Shown piece after piece: positions 36,791-50,825 of a stretch of 64,000 nt of DNA. The DNA comes from Luscinia megarhynchos (Eukaryota > Chordata > Aves > Passeriformes > Turdidae). The stretch is taken from NCBI GenBank assembly GCA_034336665.1, contig JAPFBE010000002.1, forward strand, positions 80,048,905-80,112,904, given 5' to 3'. A program made the translations under genes and the position numbers. How positions within the stretch are numbered: position 1 is the stretch's first letter; every line of letters begins with the position of its first letter. The notes beneath the pieces were generated by a model. It had not been told where the DNA came from and did no database searches. It saw only the letters and a list, made by a program, of their open reading frames with translations.

Positions 36791-39559
36791 AAGAATAATT
36801 TTAAGCAAACAAACCCAAAATGGATAAGAACTGCATTTTCTCTCTCTATTAGGCATGCAACTTATTTTCTCCAAATGTAAACGTTACCTGGAGAACTAAG
36901 CAGTGATGTGGTTTTTATTATTTCTTTAGGAGGCTACAGTACCCAAAGTATATTCCACACATACTTCTTCATTTAGGAGCCAAACACAGCTATGTAAAGT
37001 GAGTGGCTTGTTTACAGTAGGCCCTTATGTCTTGCTATCAAATTAGTGGCAAATCAGGACTGCAGTAAACAGAGGTCAAAGATCAAACCCACAATTTCAC
37101 ATAAAATTCCAGACCATGTACACAATATTTAAAATGCAAAATCTTCAAATCACAAGACCATCAACTGCTCTTAAAACTAATCAAAAGCAGGATAAGGACT
37201 GAAGGAAATGAAATTTAAACATGATTTTAATCCAACTTTTTATGGAACAGCTACATCATTGGTATCTTTTAACTATGACAGCTGATTCCATGCTACTTAT
37301 TGCATGCCATGAAACAAGGATTTGCTGCATCTCTCTGGCTATTCATGCATGCTGTTTTGTTTCTTATTCTCCAATTTGAAATAAAGATAGCATAAATTAC
37401 AGAAGTGTTATCACCTAAGATTTTGCAGTGGTTCTGTTCCTCCTAAAACCATGGTAGTTTTTGCATCACTTTTTTTTAGTGCATTGTTTCTCTGTGTTCA
37501 GAAGAGGGAATGACAAGATGCCATGTGCTCCATTTTGTGACTGTGTTTGAACAGTCAGGTGCCTTGGCTGATGGCCCCTTGGCTGATGGTCCCTTCCTTA
37601 CCTGGAGGTCAGTGCCCCCAGACATGTCCCACAGGAGTTCCAGGACCATGCCAGTCCCATACTCATGTGTTAGAGTAGTCCCCACTCTGAAGTGGTCTGG
37701 GAGGAAACCTTTTCTGCACCCTAAGCTAAGGGAAAGCAAGGATGCTGACTCCATAAAACTGAAACATATTTGTTTAATGAAGATTGTGTTGCTGAATGCC
37801 ACCAGATGTCAGCATACACTATATGATTAAAAGCAAGTGTCTAAGACCTCTGAGAAGTGAGCAGTAAAAAATGCCTTCTGTCTCATGGAAATGATGAATC
37901 AGATCAGCTTTGTTGGGGGAAGAACTATGGTAGGGATTAGCTGGAATAAATTGCCTATGAGGTTTTGCTCAAAAATCTGCTTACTCCTTCCATCCTTGGG
38001 ATGTGCCCATCTGCTCTGCCTTCAACTTTCTCCTCATCCAGAGATCAGTGAGAGGCCTGGATTGGCCCTGTCCTCAACCTGTGGTTCCATGGGGTTGCCT
38101 AGCATGGACCCAAAGACCTGCATCTTCCTCAAATCCAGGACAAGAGGGGAGAGGGGAACTTGCTGAGCTACCAGAGCCCTGCTTTTCATGTATGTAGTTA
38201 GGGAAGATACACCTTGACCCCAAATACTGCAGCAGCATCTGCTCTGGCTATCAATGAGCATGAGAACTCACCAAGGAGGTGGGCACAGAGAGTGGTTTTT
38301 GATGACTTAGGGAAAAATATGAACAGTGATGCAGTTTTTTTATTCCTTGACATACTCCTTCCCACTCTGGAAAATGCTAGAAGGCCAAAGGTGTTCTTTG
38401 GATGACCTAGTTTAATATCTGCTCAAATGAAGTTTTCTACTTTAATATAGGTGTCTGAGGGTTGTATTTTCTCCTAATGAAATCAGTGACAGAGCTCTTC
38501 AGAGTAAGGTAACCTGCAGCAAGGCTTCTTCCCTGCTTCCTATTACCTGTCTTATGGCAGGACCTGTACTACAACCAAACATGCCCAATCCACATCCTGA
38601 TGGTTTGATGATTTAAGTTCTGCACACACATACATACACTCTTGTGTGTATGTTTTCCTCTTGCTCCAGTCATATGCACCATTTAAAACAGCTAAAGTAA
38701 CAAGGCCCCTTCAAAACTGCTTTCCCTAATCAACAGGTACAGAGCTGAAACCATTATTCTGCCACTGTAAATTCTGACCTAAGTCTGCCATTCTCCACAC
38801 ACATCTCAAGAAGCCACAAAATACTGATCTATCAGAAAGTCCAAATAAGAAAGTCAGAACCCAACTGAGCAAAGTGACATTCCTTTGGTGCTGTGAGTCA
38901 AAAAGCCATGCATCCGAGCTTCCCAAAACACGTCCACTTTTTCTGTCTTGGACTTTTAATTTAGTTTTGAGGATTTTACAATGTTTGGCTGACTTTCTGA
39001 GTGTACAGCAGCTTTAGTTGAAGGTCCAGTAGAACAGCTCCAAGTGCACTGGCACCCCTCCAGCTTTCACAGCCGTGACTACTGTGCTGCAGCAGATAAA
39101 TTCTGCTGGAGGCACGTGCTGTTGTCACCACACACCAGCACAGCAGATCTGATGCTTTGAGGCAACTTCAGAGGTTGCACATTCATAGAGAAGACACAAA
39201 AAGCACAGTGCTTCTGGACACTATCAACACCATTGCCTGCATGCTGTTCAGCTGCTTTGCTCCAGCTCAGCAAATCTGGTGTTTCCCAGGAGCACCAGAT
39301 GTCCACACCAGAGGCACGTGTATGCAGATGGTCTGTGCAGCTCACTGCACGTGTGCATGCAGTAACATCACTGAAACTCGTGCAATCCAAGGGCAAAAAT
39401 CCACCAGTGCTTTCAGGTTCATCCATGGCATGAGTTGGATCAGCCTGAGGATGGTCCTGCTTGAGTAAATTGAGTCAGAAAAGAAGGGCCTGTCCTGCCC
39501 TTATCTCATGTAAGTGGCCCAGCAGTAAGGAGAGGGGATGAGTAGTCGAGAGATTGCCT
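36791..39559. other. Non-coding sequence, nothing firmly recognised
   Basis: A 15-bp direct duplication (TTGGCTGATGGCCCC / TTGGCTGATGGTCCC) lies at 37564-37593, inside a 37.5-37.8 kb block that reads like an unclassified LTR fragment. The remainder shows no recognisable feature. Confidence 0.4.
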
Positions 39560-39790
39560 GGGGAGTGCCCGAGTGCCTGCTTAACCTGGCTCTATCTATG
39601 GCTTAGGAAATCCCCCTCTTTAGAGAGAATAAGGCAGGCACCTTGTTTCAAATCAGTGGAATATCCTTAAACAGGATTTGGGTGCCTATGTGCCTTTGAA
39701 GAGCTGACCTGTGCCTCAGAAACCTTATTCCACTGAATAGCCCACTGACTTCAGAGGAAGGAAACTGCATATTATAAAATCTGTATTCCA
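39560..39790. repeat. Possible ancient amniote repeat fragment
   Basis: Phrases such as GGTGCCTATGTGCCTTTGAA and AGCCCACTGACTTCAGAGG resemble the same old dispersed amniote repeat type as at 36.7 kb. Divergence is high and the edges are arbitrary. Confidence 0.3.
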
Positions 39791-40390
39791 AAACCACACT
39801 GAAACCAGCCCTGGAGCCAGATACTTTATGTATTACAGCCTTGACAACACTTACATATGGTGGCAGTGAACTGAAACAGAGTATGATAAGGTCTGATCTG
39901 GATTGAATCTGCTTTAAAAAAAGAGTGATTTAAAAATAAAAATTATGGTATTTTGGTAAATCCATAAAATCCCTGCAATATTAAACATAAAAAGTAAAAT
40001 AACCTGAGGCAACCTCCGGGATGACTGGACTGAGAACACACTGGTTTCTTCCCTCCAAGAAATAAATTGTTAACATGAATATCACATATGTCTGTGAGTG
40101 TGTGAGTGTGTTGGGAGCAGGGGAAGAGCTGAAATATGTTTAATAACCAGTCAATTGATATCACAAACCTTGTCTATACACCATATTCCTTGTTAAAATA
40201 CTTGAAGAATTGGAAACAAGCTTTCTTCACATTACTCAGGATAAAACCATTTTATGCCTTTACATTCCAAATTAAGATCCAAAAGGTTTGTTTCCCTAGG
40301 AGTTCTGTTTTCATAAATGTACCATTTTGTGTTCTAAGAATGGATAAGATATCCTGATTATAAACTAGTTTTTATAAATACGAAAGATCA
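39791..40390. other. Non-coding sequence, nothing recognised
   Basis: AT-rich. A short GTGAGTGT run lies near 40090. No coding match was seen. Confidence 0.5.
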
Positions 40391-40395
40391 AAGTC

Positions 40396-40432
40396 CTTTT
40401 TTTCTTTTTTTTTCTTTTTTTTTCTTTTTTTG
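40396..40432. repeat. (CTTTTTTTTT)n simple repeat
   Basis: Four T-runs of seven to nine bases are separated by single C residues. This is a low-complexity pyrimidine tract, likely length-variable. Confidence 0.9.
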
Positions 40433-43400
40433 CTATAACTACAGCAATACTCACTGTAGTGTTTTGGAAATGCTGCTTTCATCCTTGTAAAACCATCCAA
40501 GCAAGCAAAGGACATACAGATCTTCTGGGATGGAGATAAGATTTGGAATTATTTGGACAGAACAACAGTAAATAATAATAAATCAAGAACATGGTGATAG
40601 AATTCTTTTGCAGGGAACATCTTCAATGAGGTATATTGACACAGATGTTTCCTGAAAGAGCAAGAAGAGATCCCTGAAGCATTTGCTGCAGAACTGCAGA
40701 TGTTTGCTTTGGTGAGGAATACTATCGCCATGAAAGTAAACAGGATTTTACAAGGGTATGTCCTGGGGGTGTATTACATTTTCTTCAGGCAAATGATGGA
40801 TTTTAAGTACTTCATTGCAGGAGGAACCTTACTTTGTTAGTGGAGAAAAATACTTTTGACTGTGATATGGGTTACTTTTTAGACATAGATCTTTTTGTTA
40901 GATATGTACTCAAGAAAATAGAATATAAATAATATATATATAGAAAATACCTCCATTAGGGATGTTTCATGAGTTTTAACTTTCGTTGGAGTATTTATTT
41001 TCTTGCCAGAAATTTGGTTCCTTGCATAGAGTGTGCAGAACATTCCTTTCTGTAATTATTATATTTTTTACGATATTATAATAATTTTAAGATTAATAGA
41101 TTTTTTAACCTCTGGCTGAACGACATTGTCCCTTTTTCAACTTAGACATGAGGAACTGATCTTTCTTAGGAAAATACCTTTTTTATTATTAGAAAGCCAT
41201 TTGTGATGCAGAGTTTACAGACTGTTTATGATAGTTTTGAACATGATGGAAAGGAAAAAAAGAGCAGTTGAAATTGAAATCAAGCTATACCAGGCAAGGA
41301 AACATATTATATAAGGAAAAGATTTACAGGATTTCAATCTAGAGTGGCTTATGCGTGCAGCACATGGAGAGGTTTTGGTGTTGCAGATCCTCCAATTCCT
41401 CATCCAGCCTTTGCACATGTGGAATAAATGGATTCCACCCAAATCTTGAGCCTGCCAGGTTTTCCTTTGCCCTGTAATATAATCTGCTAAGTGGAATAGG
41501 TTTTGTGAGTTTCTTCTAAAGGTTGGTGATCAAATCCCAGATGCATATGTGGGTGGGGAGAGACCATTTTCAGTCCATAGTAGAACAGGCTTTTTCAACC
41601 ATTAGTAGAGTTTCATGCAGAAACCTACTCATCTCTTTATAAATCAAATGCAGCAATTCCTGTTATTTTAATGAGCACAACATGGAGTGTGCACAGATAT
41701 CTTCACTTATTGCCATGGTTATACAGATGAGGTTTGTATCCACTAGTTTGCTAGCTCAGGACATGCGTAACAGCAATGCATGACAGAAACCGTGGAGATT
41801 GGCTTTATAAATAGCTCAAACCCGCACAGAAACTGTAAGCCAGGGGGAGTTTAAGGCTTTGACATTTTGAGGAGGTTTTTCTTTTTTCCTTTTTTCCTAG
41901 AGGGTGATTTTAATTCTCCGAGAAATAGTATTTTGGAGTTTGCAGGGTATAACAGGTTTTCCATAACTTTTTGCATTGGATGCGAGCTCTGTTTGTCATT
42001 TCTCTAAAGTCTTGTCTCAGCCCCTTGTCTTTGCTATTTTTATGCTGTCAGGATGAATCTTTTGTACATATACATCCCCTTTTCCCCTCTGTCCTGGGAT
42101 ATGGGAATGGCAAAGTAGAGATTATGCCCTCGAGCCTGAACATGGCTTCTGAGCCATCCTTTATATATTACAGCATTGTATGTAATAATCCCATCCTTCT
42201 GAGATAGCATTTTTTTAGCCTATATAGCTCCTGAGGTTGCTACTTTTGAAAATCCAAGTATAGACAAAGACTACTGAAGAGAAGAAGAAAAAAACAATTC
42301 TAATTGCTAATGAAAAGTATTGCATGGTTAGACAAGAAAACCCAGTGGCCAGGCAGGCACCAAGTCAGTGTCACAAACCCTTCCTAGTCAAAATATGGAT
42401 GTACATCCCTGATGGCAGAGGGAAAGGGATTTGGGACACAGTCTTTCAGCTGGGATTGCTCATGGCAGGTTCTGCTGCAGCCTGCTGGGGAGGCTGCCTG
42501 GTGTGCTGCAGAGCTGCAGGGTGCAAGGATGGGGTCAGGCACAGCCTGCTGGGTGGGATCTGACTGGGTTTGTAGCACTGCACAAAACCTTTAAGATTAA
42601 GTGGTCTAAAATAACCTTGAGCTACTTTTGTCTTGCATGTCCCCAGATGTGTATTTCTTACCATTAGCACTGGTAAAGCTGCTTGTAAAATGGATTTTTT
42701 TTTTTTCAATCATAATTTTTTGTTTGTTTTTAAAATTAAACCTAATAAAAAGCAGAACTCAGTCTCAGGTTTCCAAATTAACATTTAAAATCTGGCCAGG
42801 AAAGAACATCTTCCCACAAAAAAAGAGAAGGAATAATGAGGAAAAGTAAATATCTCATTTGAAAAATGCCAAAGGAAAACATATTTGCCAAGCATTTTAG
42901 CTTTTGTAGTTCATCCATCAGCCTCAGGTATGGGTTGCAAGTGTTCCCTGTGTCAGTGGTTTTAAATAGCATGTTGCAAGTATCAAGCAATTTTGCAATA
43001 AATTAGTTCAGTGCCAGTTGATCAATGATATGTTGTCTGAAGTTATAATCCCCATATTTTCAAGAAAGAAAGGGGCACTTGGTGTTTGTTATTGTTAAAA
43101 ATTTGCATTCTGGCAACACCAATTAAGACTGTGCTGCAAACATGGCAAAATGGTAATTCTTTTCCCTAATAATGATTTTGACATGAAGCCCATGAGCAAT
43201 TTCTCTTTTCTCTGAGCAGTTTAATTCAATGCTCCAAAGCATTGAAAGCAGCTACTTCAGAATCATGTGAGCTCTCTGTGTGCAGTCTTATTATAAGCAG
43301 CTTTTTGTTTAGGATTCCCCATGTGTAGGACACTGTCTTGTGATGCATGCTTATTTTCCAGCACATGCTGATGCTGCTGAGAGAAATTCCTTCCTTTGCA

Positions 43401-46400
43401 AACATAGTGTTGTCTTTGAAGTGGTTCACTCTGAGCTGCTTCTCAGTAAAATTGTGTGTGATAATCACCACAAGAGAATTGAAAGGGAGGTGATTTTAAA
43501 TTAAGTAGAGAAAGCTCCCAAAGGGATGGCTTAAGTACTGTAGCCCTACTAGACCTAAACTCTTATCCACAGTTTATGCTTCCTCTTTATCCAGTGGAGA
43601 ATAATAATAAACAAAAATTTGGAATTACTAGAGGCTTCATAGGCAAACTATTTAGAAGAGAGGTGATTTTGCTTGTTTTGAGACTGTTAAAAAAGAAAGC
43701 ATGAACTACTTCTTTATAGGCTGTTAAAATCTAAAGCAAAACCACCACCCAAACAAGAAGCTTGTTGGCACTTAGAGGCAGCAAGCAGAGCGTGCCTGCA
43801 CCGTGTCATTGGAATGATGCTGGGGCTCAGCCCTGTCCTGGCTGCAGTGCCTGTGGCAGCTGAGTCACCACTGCCAAGGAGCTCCAAAGGACAGCAGGAC
43901 CAGCCCAGCCCATGATGCTTGGCCTTCCCACAGCTGTCTCACAGCCCTTGTTTATGGCAGGAAGTTACACTGTGGTAGTAGTCACCAGGAGTCCCGAGCA
44001 GCATGTTCTAACATGATGTAATTTCCCAGTGAAAGCTGTCCCACCAATGTTTCTTTCCAGTTTCAAGACCAACAAACAACATTCATGTTGGGCTCAGCTG
44101 CAAGTATTGCAAGAGTGTCCAAAGCTGCCAATGCAAGATAAGCTCTTTCTCATGTGTTTCAAATTCAATTTGATGCAACTGTAAAATGCCAGGTGAGACT
44201 TCACATCTGTTCTGCATCTGCATCAATTATGGCAGCTTTAAATGATTCCATAACACCAGTGCAACTTGTCAGATTCAAGGTTGCAGCCTGCCTTCCTGGG
44301 GGCAGCTGAGATTGCTGTCCTCCCCTCTGTAAGCACCCAAGGGGATGTAAGCATCCCTGTCCTTCCAAGCAGGCAAGCCCAAATCCTACTGTAAGACAGA
44401 TAAAATTGCAGACCTGAGCCAATCCCCAGGTCAGGCTCCAAAGCACATTCACCTGCATCCCCAAGAGCAAACCACAGGGATGAAGAACATGAACAGGTGC
44501 TGCATCTTCTCCGTCCATCAGCATCCTAAATAGTGTGTCTGTCCCTGCAGAGGATAGGAAACTCATACTAAATACCTACAAGGGTGAGCAGGGATGTTAT
44601 CAGTAACCTTCACCTAGGTAGGGTAGGTACAGTCTCACAGCTCTGAGTTACTTCATGATTTATAAGGTGCATGCCAACAAATACTGACATTACCCCAACT
44701 CTTTAGCTGACCAGTGTGCTTAATGATTTCTCACAGGCAAAGGCAGAGGCTTCAAAATTATAAGACGTCAGCTTTATAAAAAAATTGAACATTTATATAT
44801 GACAAAGAATCATCTAAGGACAGTGTGGTGAGGGACAGAGAAGCAAAACAAGGGAGCATGGAAGGAACATTGAAAATCACCTAGAGGTACTCAGCATCTT
44901 GCTATGTGAGTGCATTCTGCAGGAGGAAAAAGATATTATGGCAATTACAATAATAACACTTTGCAACTAGTATGGTGCAAGGTTGAAGCAAGAAGTGGCC
45001 TCACCCTGTCCACAGGGAGACTAAGAGATTATCTGATCTGCTTTGTCTCATTTGTGATTTTTTCCCTTACATAAAACTTAATTGACTACAACTGATTTAG
45101 GCTTCAACAAATAAAGGCCAAAGCTGTTGCAATTACTTACTCCTCACAAGAAAAAAGAGAATATAGAGTTATGATCCTGGTTTAGGATGGTTTTCTCTCT
45201 CCTAGGCAATTGATAGGAAGCCCACATTTTGTGTCAGAACAATGCCCCAGTAATATAGCAATAAATATTTGTGGAACTGACCCTTTTCATAAACCCCCTC
45301 CAAGCTAGGTGGGTCGCTGAACACATTCTCAACACATAAGAGATTAATTCATCCTTTCTTTTTCTTTTGGAGTTGGCAAGCAAAGGCACCTCAGCCTGAA
45401 GTCCATACCTCTAGAGACAGCATGGTCTTGGAATACAACCACGATTTCAGCTGAAGAATTTAGGAAACATAAAGTCTGTAGCATTTGATACCACTTGACT
45501 CCTACATTTGGATTTCTCACATTTTGCAGGTAGGAGGGACAATATATCTGTGTTTATGGTGGAAAACAGAAAACCTGGACCTAGCAAGGCAATAAGAAAG
45601 GCTGGTGGTTGTATTTCAGCACTGTTCTACCCACTACTGCAAGTAAAATGTATTTCTTTTATCTTCTATGAATCCAGTGTCTCTTTGCCAGGCTACAAGC
45701 ATTGCTGCAGCCTTGTGAGCCTTGCTGGATGCCCTGAGCTCACTCCCTGCCGTGGTCACTGGCAGTGAGGAGAGCCCAGGTGTCTTCATTACCTGCAGTG
45801 CTGCTGTGCAGGGCTCTGGGTTCCACAGCCTCAGCTGATGCTTTCCTCCCCAATCCAATTTGATACTTCAGAGCTGACAGCAATGATCTCTCTTCAGCTG
45901 GTATCAGCAGGAGAGAAGGTAAATACACACAGAGTGAAAATCACTGGTCTGCAAAACCTTAAATGCTTGCATTAGATTTCAACACCTCTGCACAGGAAAG
46001 AGTTTCCTCTGCAAATGGTGTCTCTCTTCAGGCAGCAAATACTGGTTTAACACCATCACATCAGACAACACAGCCACAGTTCATTTATATCAGCCAGTCA
46101 TATTACCATGAACCTGGCTCTCTCTAGGGGCAGTTGATAATCTTTATGGGATTAATAATGTAATCAAATCCAGAGAAATTAATAGAAGGTAAAATAATTT
46201 CTCTATTTTGCCATTAGAGCATAATGACAAAGAAAAAATGTGCTACTGTTTGCAATATAGTTGGATTGAATATTGAGATTCTTTGGGGGTTAGATGGAAG
46301 CTTTTATTTTAATCAAGTGTCATCCTTGGAAAAGTGGGTGGTATTTGCTGAGTGACTCTAAGTGGAATATTAATATTGAGGTCTTTGACTTGTTTGCAGA

Positions 46401-47110
46401 ATTGCCACCAACATCTAATAGGTTGTAAAGGAGACAGTAGCAACCTATGTATCCCACTGATCTTCTCAAAATTCGTCTGTGTGCCTGTGGAGACATCATT
46501 AAAACTGCGTGGTGCTGGAGGCTGCAGTGCCCAGGAACAAGCATGCACACCAAAGATAGCAAAAGCTGTCTCTGAGTTAAAACAGTGAATTTGTATTTAT
46601 TTTCTTTTATTGCTTACTCACTGAGAGAGAGAACATTTGTCACTTGCTCAGTTTTTCCAGCATTTCACTGTCTCTCCCTTTCTCTCTGCCGGGCTCTGTA
46701 GGACACACACACTGTCTCCTACACCCACTTCACTCCCAAGGTCTCTGAGATGCCTACGCCCTTCATATCCACTAGAATGTTTGGGTTTTTTTTTAACTGC
46801 AGCAGATGCAGAGTCCCAGCACACAAAGTGGGGAGGCAGAGGACCCCAGTCCCCAGGGAGCAAAGGGGGCTGCAGGCAGTGCAGCCTCCTGTGTCTCCCT
46901 CCTGCTGCTCCAAAAAGCTGAGTCTGCCTTGGTCTGTGCAAGGATATCTACAATATGACACTATAAACAAGTCTGAGAGAGTCAAGACCACTAACACCAC
47001 TAAAACAAAGCTTCATCTCTTCATTCTCACAGGGCAGCAAGGGTGAGAGCAACAGCTCCTTCCAGGTCCCCTGCCCAAATTTCCTTCCACACCAGGGTCC
47101 CCCTGGCCTG
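40433..47110. other. Non-coding sequence, nothing recognised
   Basis: About 6.7 kb of intron-like DNA. It includes a pyrimidine run at about 41880-41900, a T-run at about 42696, and a somewhat GC-richer patch at 43.77-43.94 kb. Open frames up to 121 codons (44201-44566, minus) show no domain. No LTR or CR1 was recognised. Confidence 0.5.
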
Positions 47111-47234
47111 CTGCTCTCCTTTTCATCTCATGTTGGGATGAATGCAAAGCTGGCACCCAACAAAGATTTCTGCTGCTCTCCTTTTCATCTCATGTTGGGA
47201 TGAATGCAAAGCTGGCACCCAACAAAGATTTCTC
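47111..47234. repeat. Perfect 62-bp tandem duplication
   Basis: Two adjacent copies starting CTGCTCTCCTTTTCATCTCA at 47111 and 47173 are identical over 62 bp. Perfect identity implies a very recent event or a variable-number repeat. It lies in presumed intron 1. Confidence 0.97.
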
Positions 47235-47897
47235 GTGGTGGCCATCGTGCCTCCCCACCAGGAAACAAAGTCTCTCTCCAGTGATGAACCTCGTGCACAC
47301 CCAGAGCCATGGGAAGGCTTTTTCTCATGGATCAATGCCCACTGCCTTCTCAGGGAGTCTCGCTGTTCTCCATGATGGGACCTGATATATTTATTCTTAC
47401 TTATGGCCCTACATTGTTTCATTTCCTGCCAGCCTCTCACTAACAGCCTGCTTTGATTTAACTCCATGCAAGCAGGATATTATCAGCCAGGAAAATAGAG
47501 AGGATCACGATATTGATATACTGATATTTATGAAGCAAACAAAAGGCATATATTGTTCCTCATTCTTTTCTTCTAGGGTTTCCAAGTGCACCTTAACTTA
47601 TAGCAGGAGCACAGTAAGGAAGATTCTCAGCATCAGGGAAGAACAAAGCCAGCCTACTGCCCCTTTCCAGCCTTTTAGGAAATGGAAATGTGAGAACTGT
47701 GATCTTTCCTGGAGGTGAAAAGTTAAGGCTTAAGTCTTAGAGGAGTGCCCATTTATTACCTGATACTCTCAATGCCCACAGGATTCACAAAAATTGGACT
47801 GTAATTTTGATTCCTTTCTGCTTCAAAAATTGCCTGATTTTTGGAAAGAGACATTCCTGCATTTATTTTGTCTTTATGTGATAGATTTTTCCCATCC

Positions 47898-48620
47898 TGA
47901 GTCTAGGACTTTGTGCTTGTCCTTATTGAATTTCACCTAATTGCTTTCAGACCATTTCTTAAATTTATCAAGATCATTTTAAATTCCTCTCCTGCCCCCC
48001 CCCAAAACCCTGCCAATGTGGTGGTCATGTGTGAATTTCACAAGTACTTTTGGTTTTCCATCATTCAAGTCATTTATGAAAATGCAGGATGGTACCAAGC
48101 TTAGGACAGATTTCTATGAAACCTCAGGTATGCAACTATTCCTGTTTGCCAGGAAATCATTAAGAACTAATTTCTGAGTACCTTTTTAATTACATTTTCC
48201 AAGTATTTGTGCACCCTTCCCACAGCAGTTTCAGCTAGGCCAGACTGCTAAGTTTCTGCATGAGAACATCAGAAAAATGTAAAAAATGTTACTAAAGTTG
48301 AGACATATCACATGTACTTCCCCTTTTCCATGATGTAAATATCTTTTTAAAGAGGAAAAGTACATTACTTTAACATGATCTGTTCTTGACAATTCCATGC
48401 TCCTGTTTCTTATAATATTTTTTCTCTAGGTGCTCCTCAATATGTGCATTTATTTGAATAACTTTAAATCATTGCAAAGCTCTCTAAGTTGTAAATTTCC
48501 AGACCCTCTCTCCACCTCTCATCCTTTTTAAGGGCAGGTATTTTTATCTCTCTTAGCTCTGTGATATTGTCATTTGGAAGCAATTGGTTCTGGTTATAGT
48601 TTGCTTCTGATAAATCTTTT
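47898..48620 (-). mobile_element. Ancient CR1-type LINE fragment
   Basis: The plus strand carries the reverse complement of an old CR1 body: 'CTAGGACTTTGTGCTTGTCC', then TTGAATTTCACCTAATTGC, CATTTCTTAAATTTATCAAG, 'GGTACCAAGCTTAGGACAG', and later ATGATCTGTTCTTGACAATTC and TCTCTAGGTGCTCC. The order matches that seen in turtle- and bird-type ancient CR1s. It is heavily diverged, with no coding potential. Both ends are approximate, and it may extend toward 48.9 kb. Confidence 0.75.
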
Positions 48621-50825
48621 TGTCTTCCAAGTTTTATTAGACTGTTCTACATGAAATATCTAAATTATCACAATAAACCTCATATACATCCCCCCAGCTT
48701 TGTTCTAACACACTATCCCCTCGTTACTATTAAAAGAACTGTACATCCTCTTAAAATTTTGCATTTTCCAATCTTTTTGGTAGTATTTCTTCACCTTCTA
48801 CACCAGCTTCATTCACTGAAACCTTTTTGGTTTGGTTGGATATTTTTGCAGCTCTTGCTGTTGGCAACAGCTTTGGGCCCTTCAAGTTTTTCTCATGGTT
48901 ACCTTATTCTTATGGCTGCAGCTTCTATTCAGCTTAAGAACAGGCTCTTGTTTCTTCTTTTTGGATTTCCAGATGAAGAAGAGTCTTAGCACTCCTCCAG
49001 AGGGTAAGGTACAGCAGCCTCAATAAAACAATTCAGCTGAAGGGGGGCAGGATGGTGCTCTGAAGAATGGTCTGGCACTGCCCAGGAGTGAATGAGTCTA
49101 TGTGTGATTCAACAGGGATAGCAAAGGTGTTGGGACAACACCACTTTGTGGGCCCAAAAATGTGTTTTAAAAGTAAGGTTTCACTTCAGGGTTCCTCCAG
49201 TGACCAGGCAGATGTGCAAGAGGCTCCACAGCAATTTCCTTCCCATTGCCCTCCTCAGGACAATGTAAAGCTTTGGCTCCATCAGGGAACCGATCCAGTA
49301 GAAACAAAAACATATTTTAGCAGAGGCTTTGCTTTTTATTTCTTGCTGATCTGGTCCAGAAGAAAACGACACAAAACACTGAGGCAGTGCCACAGAGGCA
49401 GCAGTAGCATAGCTGGAGGCAGAGAACAGCAGGAACCTCTTAACTCCCCTCCCTGGTGGGGCAGGCATTCCACAGGCTGCCTCCCAAGGGGAGAACAACT
49501 GGCAGATCCAGAGTAAGCACCACTGAAATGCCATGCAGAGCAGAACTGGACAGGAATCTTTACTTCAATTATTTTTCCCCACAAAAAATTTACATTGCAA
49601 ACTTTTGGCAGGAACAGGGCAATGGCCAGAAACTTTCTTTTTTTTAATGTTTTGTAACTAATTGAAACAGGATAGTTCAAGGGGTTTTGGTTCAAAGCCA
49701 GCTTTTTTCAATTGTTAGTTAATCTATAAATTTGAAAATATGATATCAACATCAGAGCTATTTCTAGATTATTATGCTGGCTGTGTAGATTAACAGGACT
49801 TTGTGGATTAATGGCTGCTCCCTGAAAAAGAGAACTGTGGTGCCTTTAGGATGGAATTTCTGTCTTCTTCCTTTCTCAAACACTAAATATTTATGCTTTT
49901 TTGAGGAGGAAATGTAGGACAGGCAGGAGTGATTGCTGTGAGCCACAAAATGAGCCAGGGTAAGCTGGATCAGAATTCAGGAGCTAAACTTGACTTTTCT
50001 GGGCAGCGCCCCGATGAAGTGGGAAACCTTCTGCTCGTCAGTGACTTTGAGATGAACAGAAATAAAAGCTTTAGCATCAGGCAAGGCTGCCTAAACTTGC
50101 CACAGCAAAGAGGGGGACACAAACAGAATTGACCAGCTGAGGGGAGTGACCAGTCAGTTAGTGATTTACCCATGTAAAAAGAGGAATACAGACAGACAAG
50201 GTAACAATTCTGCTTAACAGAATGCTAGATAGAGATAGTGAAGCTTTGCATGTCTTCTCAGCAGCATCAGATAGCACAGTTAACTCCTGAGATATGTGAC
50301 ACAGAAAAAATGGTAGGGTTTGGCCCTGCTGGAATGGGATGACTTTTAAGAAATATAAAAGTCAAACAAGTTGCTGGTAGTTAAGATATCTTCCCAGGAT
50401 GTAATCATGGAAAATTCCTTTCAAGAGCTGGTGTTTAGACCTCAGAAAATGCACAGCAAATTGCATTGTGATTTATTTGTCGGTGTCTTTATAGGTTGGG
50501 CGTTACTTTACCCCACAGCTGGAGTCAATTTTTAATATTTAAAAGTGGAAAGAAAGCAAAACCTAAACACGTACAGATCTGTCTGTTTTAGATTGTGCTT
50601 TTCCCAAACATTACTGTTTAGAATTGAACCCTGAATAGATTTCTGCAGAGGCCAGCTGGCAACACAGAATTAAAATAACTGGGGCTGGGCAGACCATATA
50701 GAAAGACCTCCTTAAACTGCAGTTAGCTGATCTGGTATTCATAATCACTGCAGAAATAAATCTAATCTTTCCCTTTTCCTGATAAAGGACATGAGGGTCT
50801 ATCTTTTCTGGTTTTTTTAACCTTC
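48621..50825. other. Non-coding sequence, nothing recognised
   Basis: Intron-like sequence. A 149-codon frame at 49067-49516 is opposed by antisense frames and matches nothing known. The first 300 bp may still belong to the ancient CR1. Confidence 0.45.
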
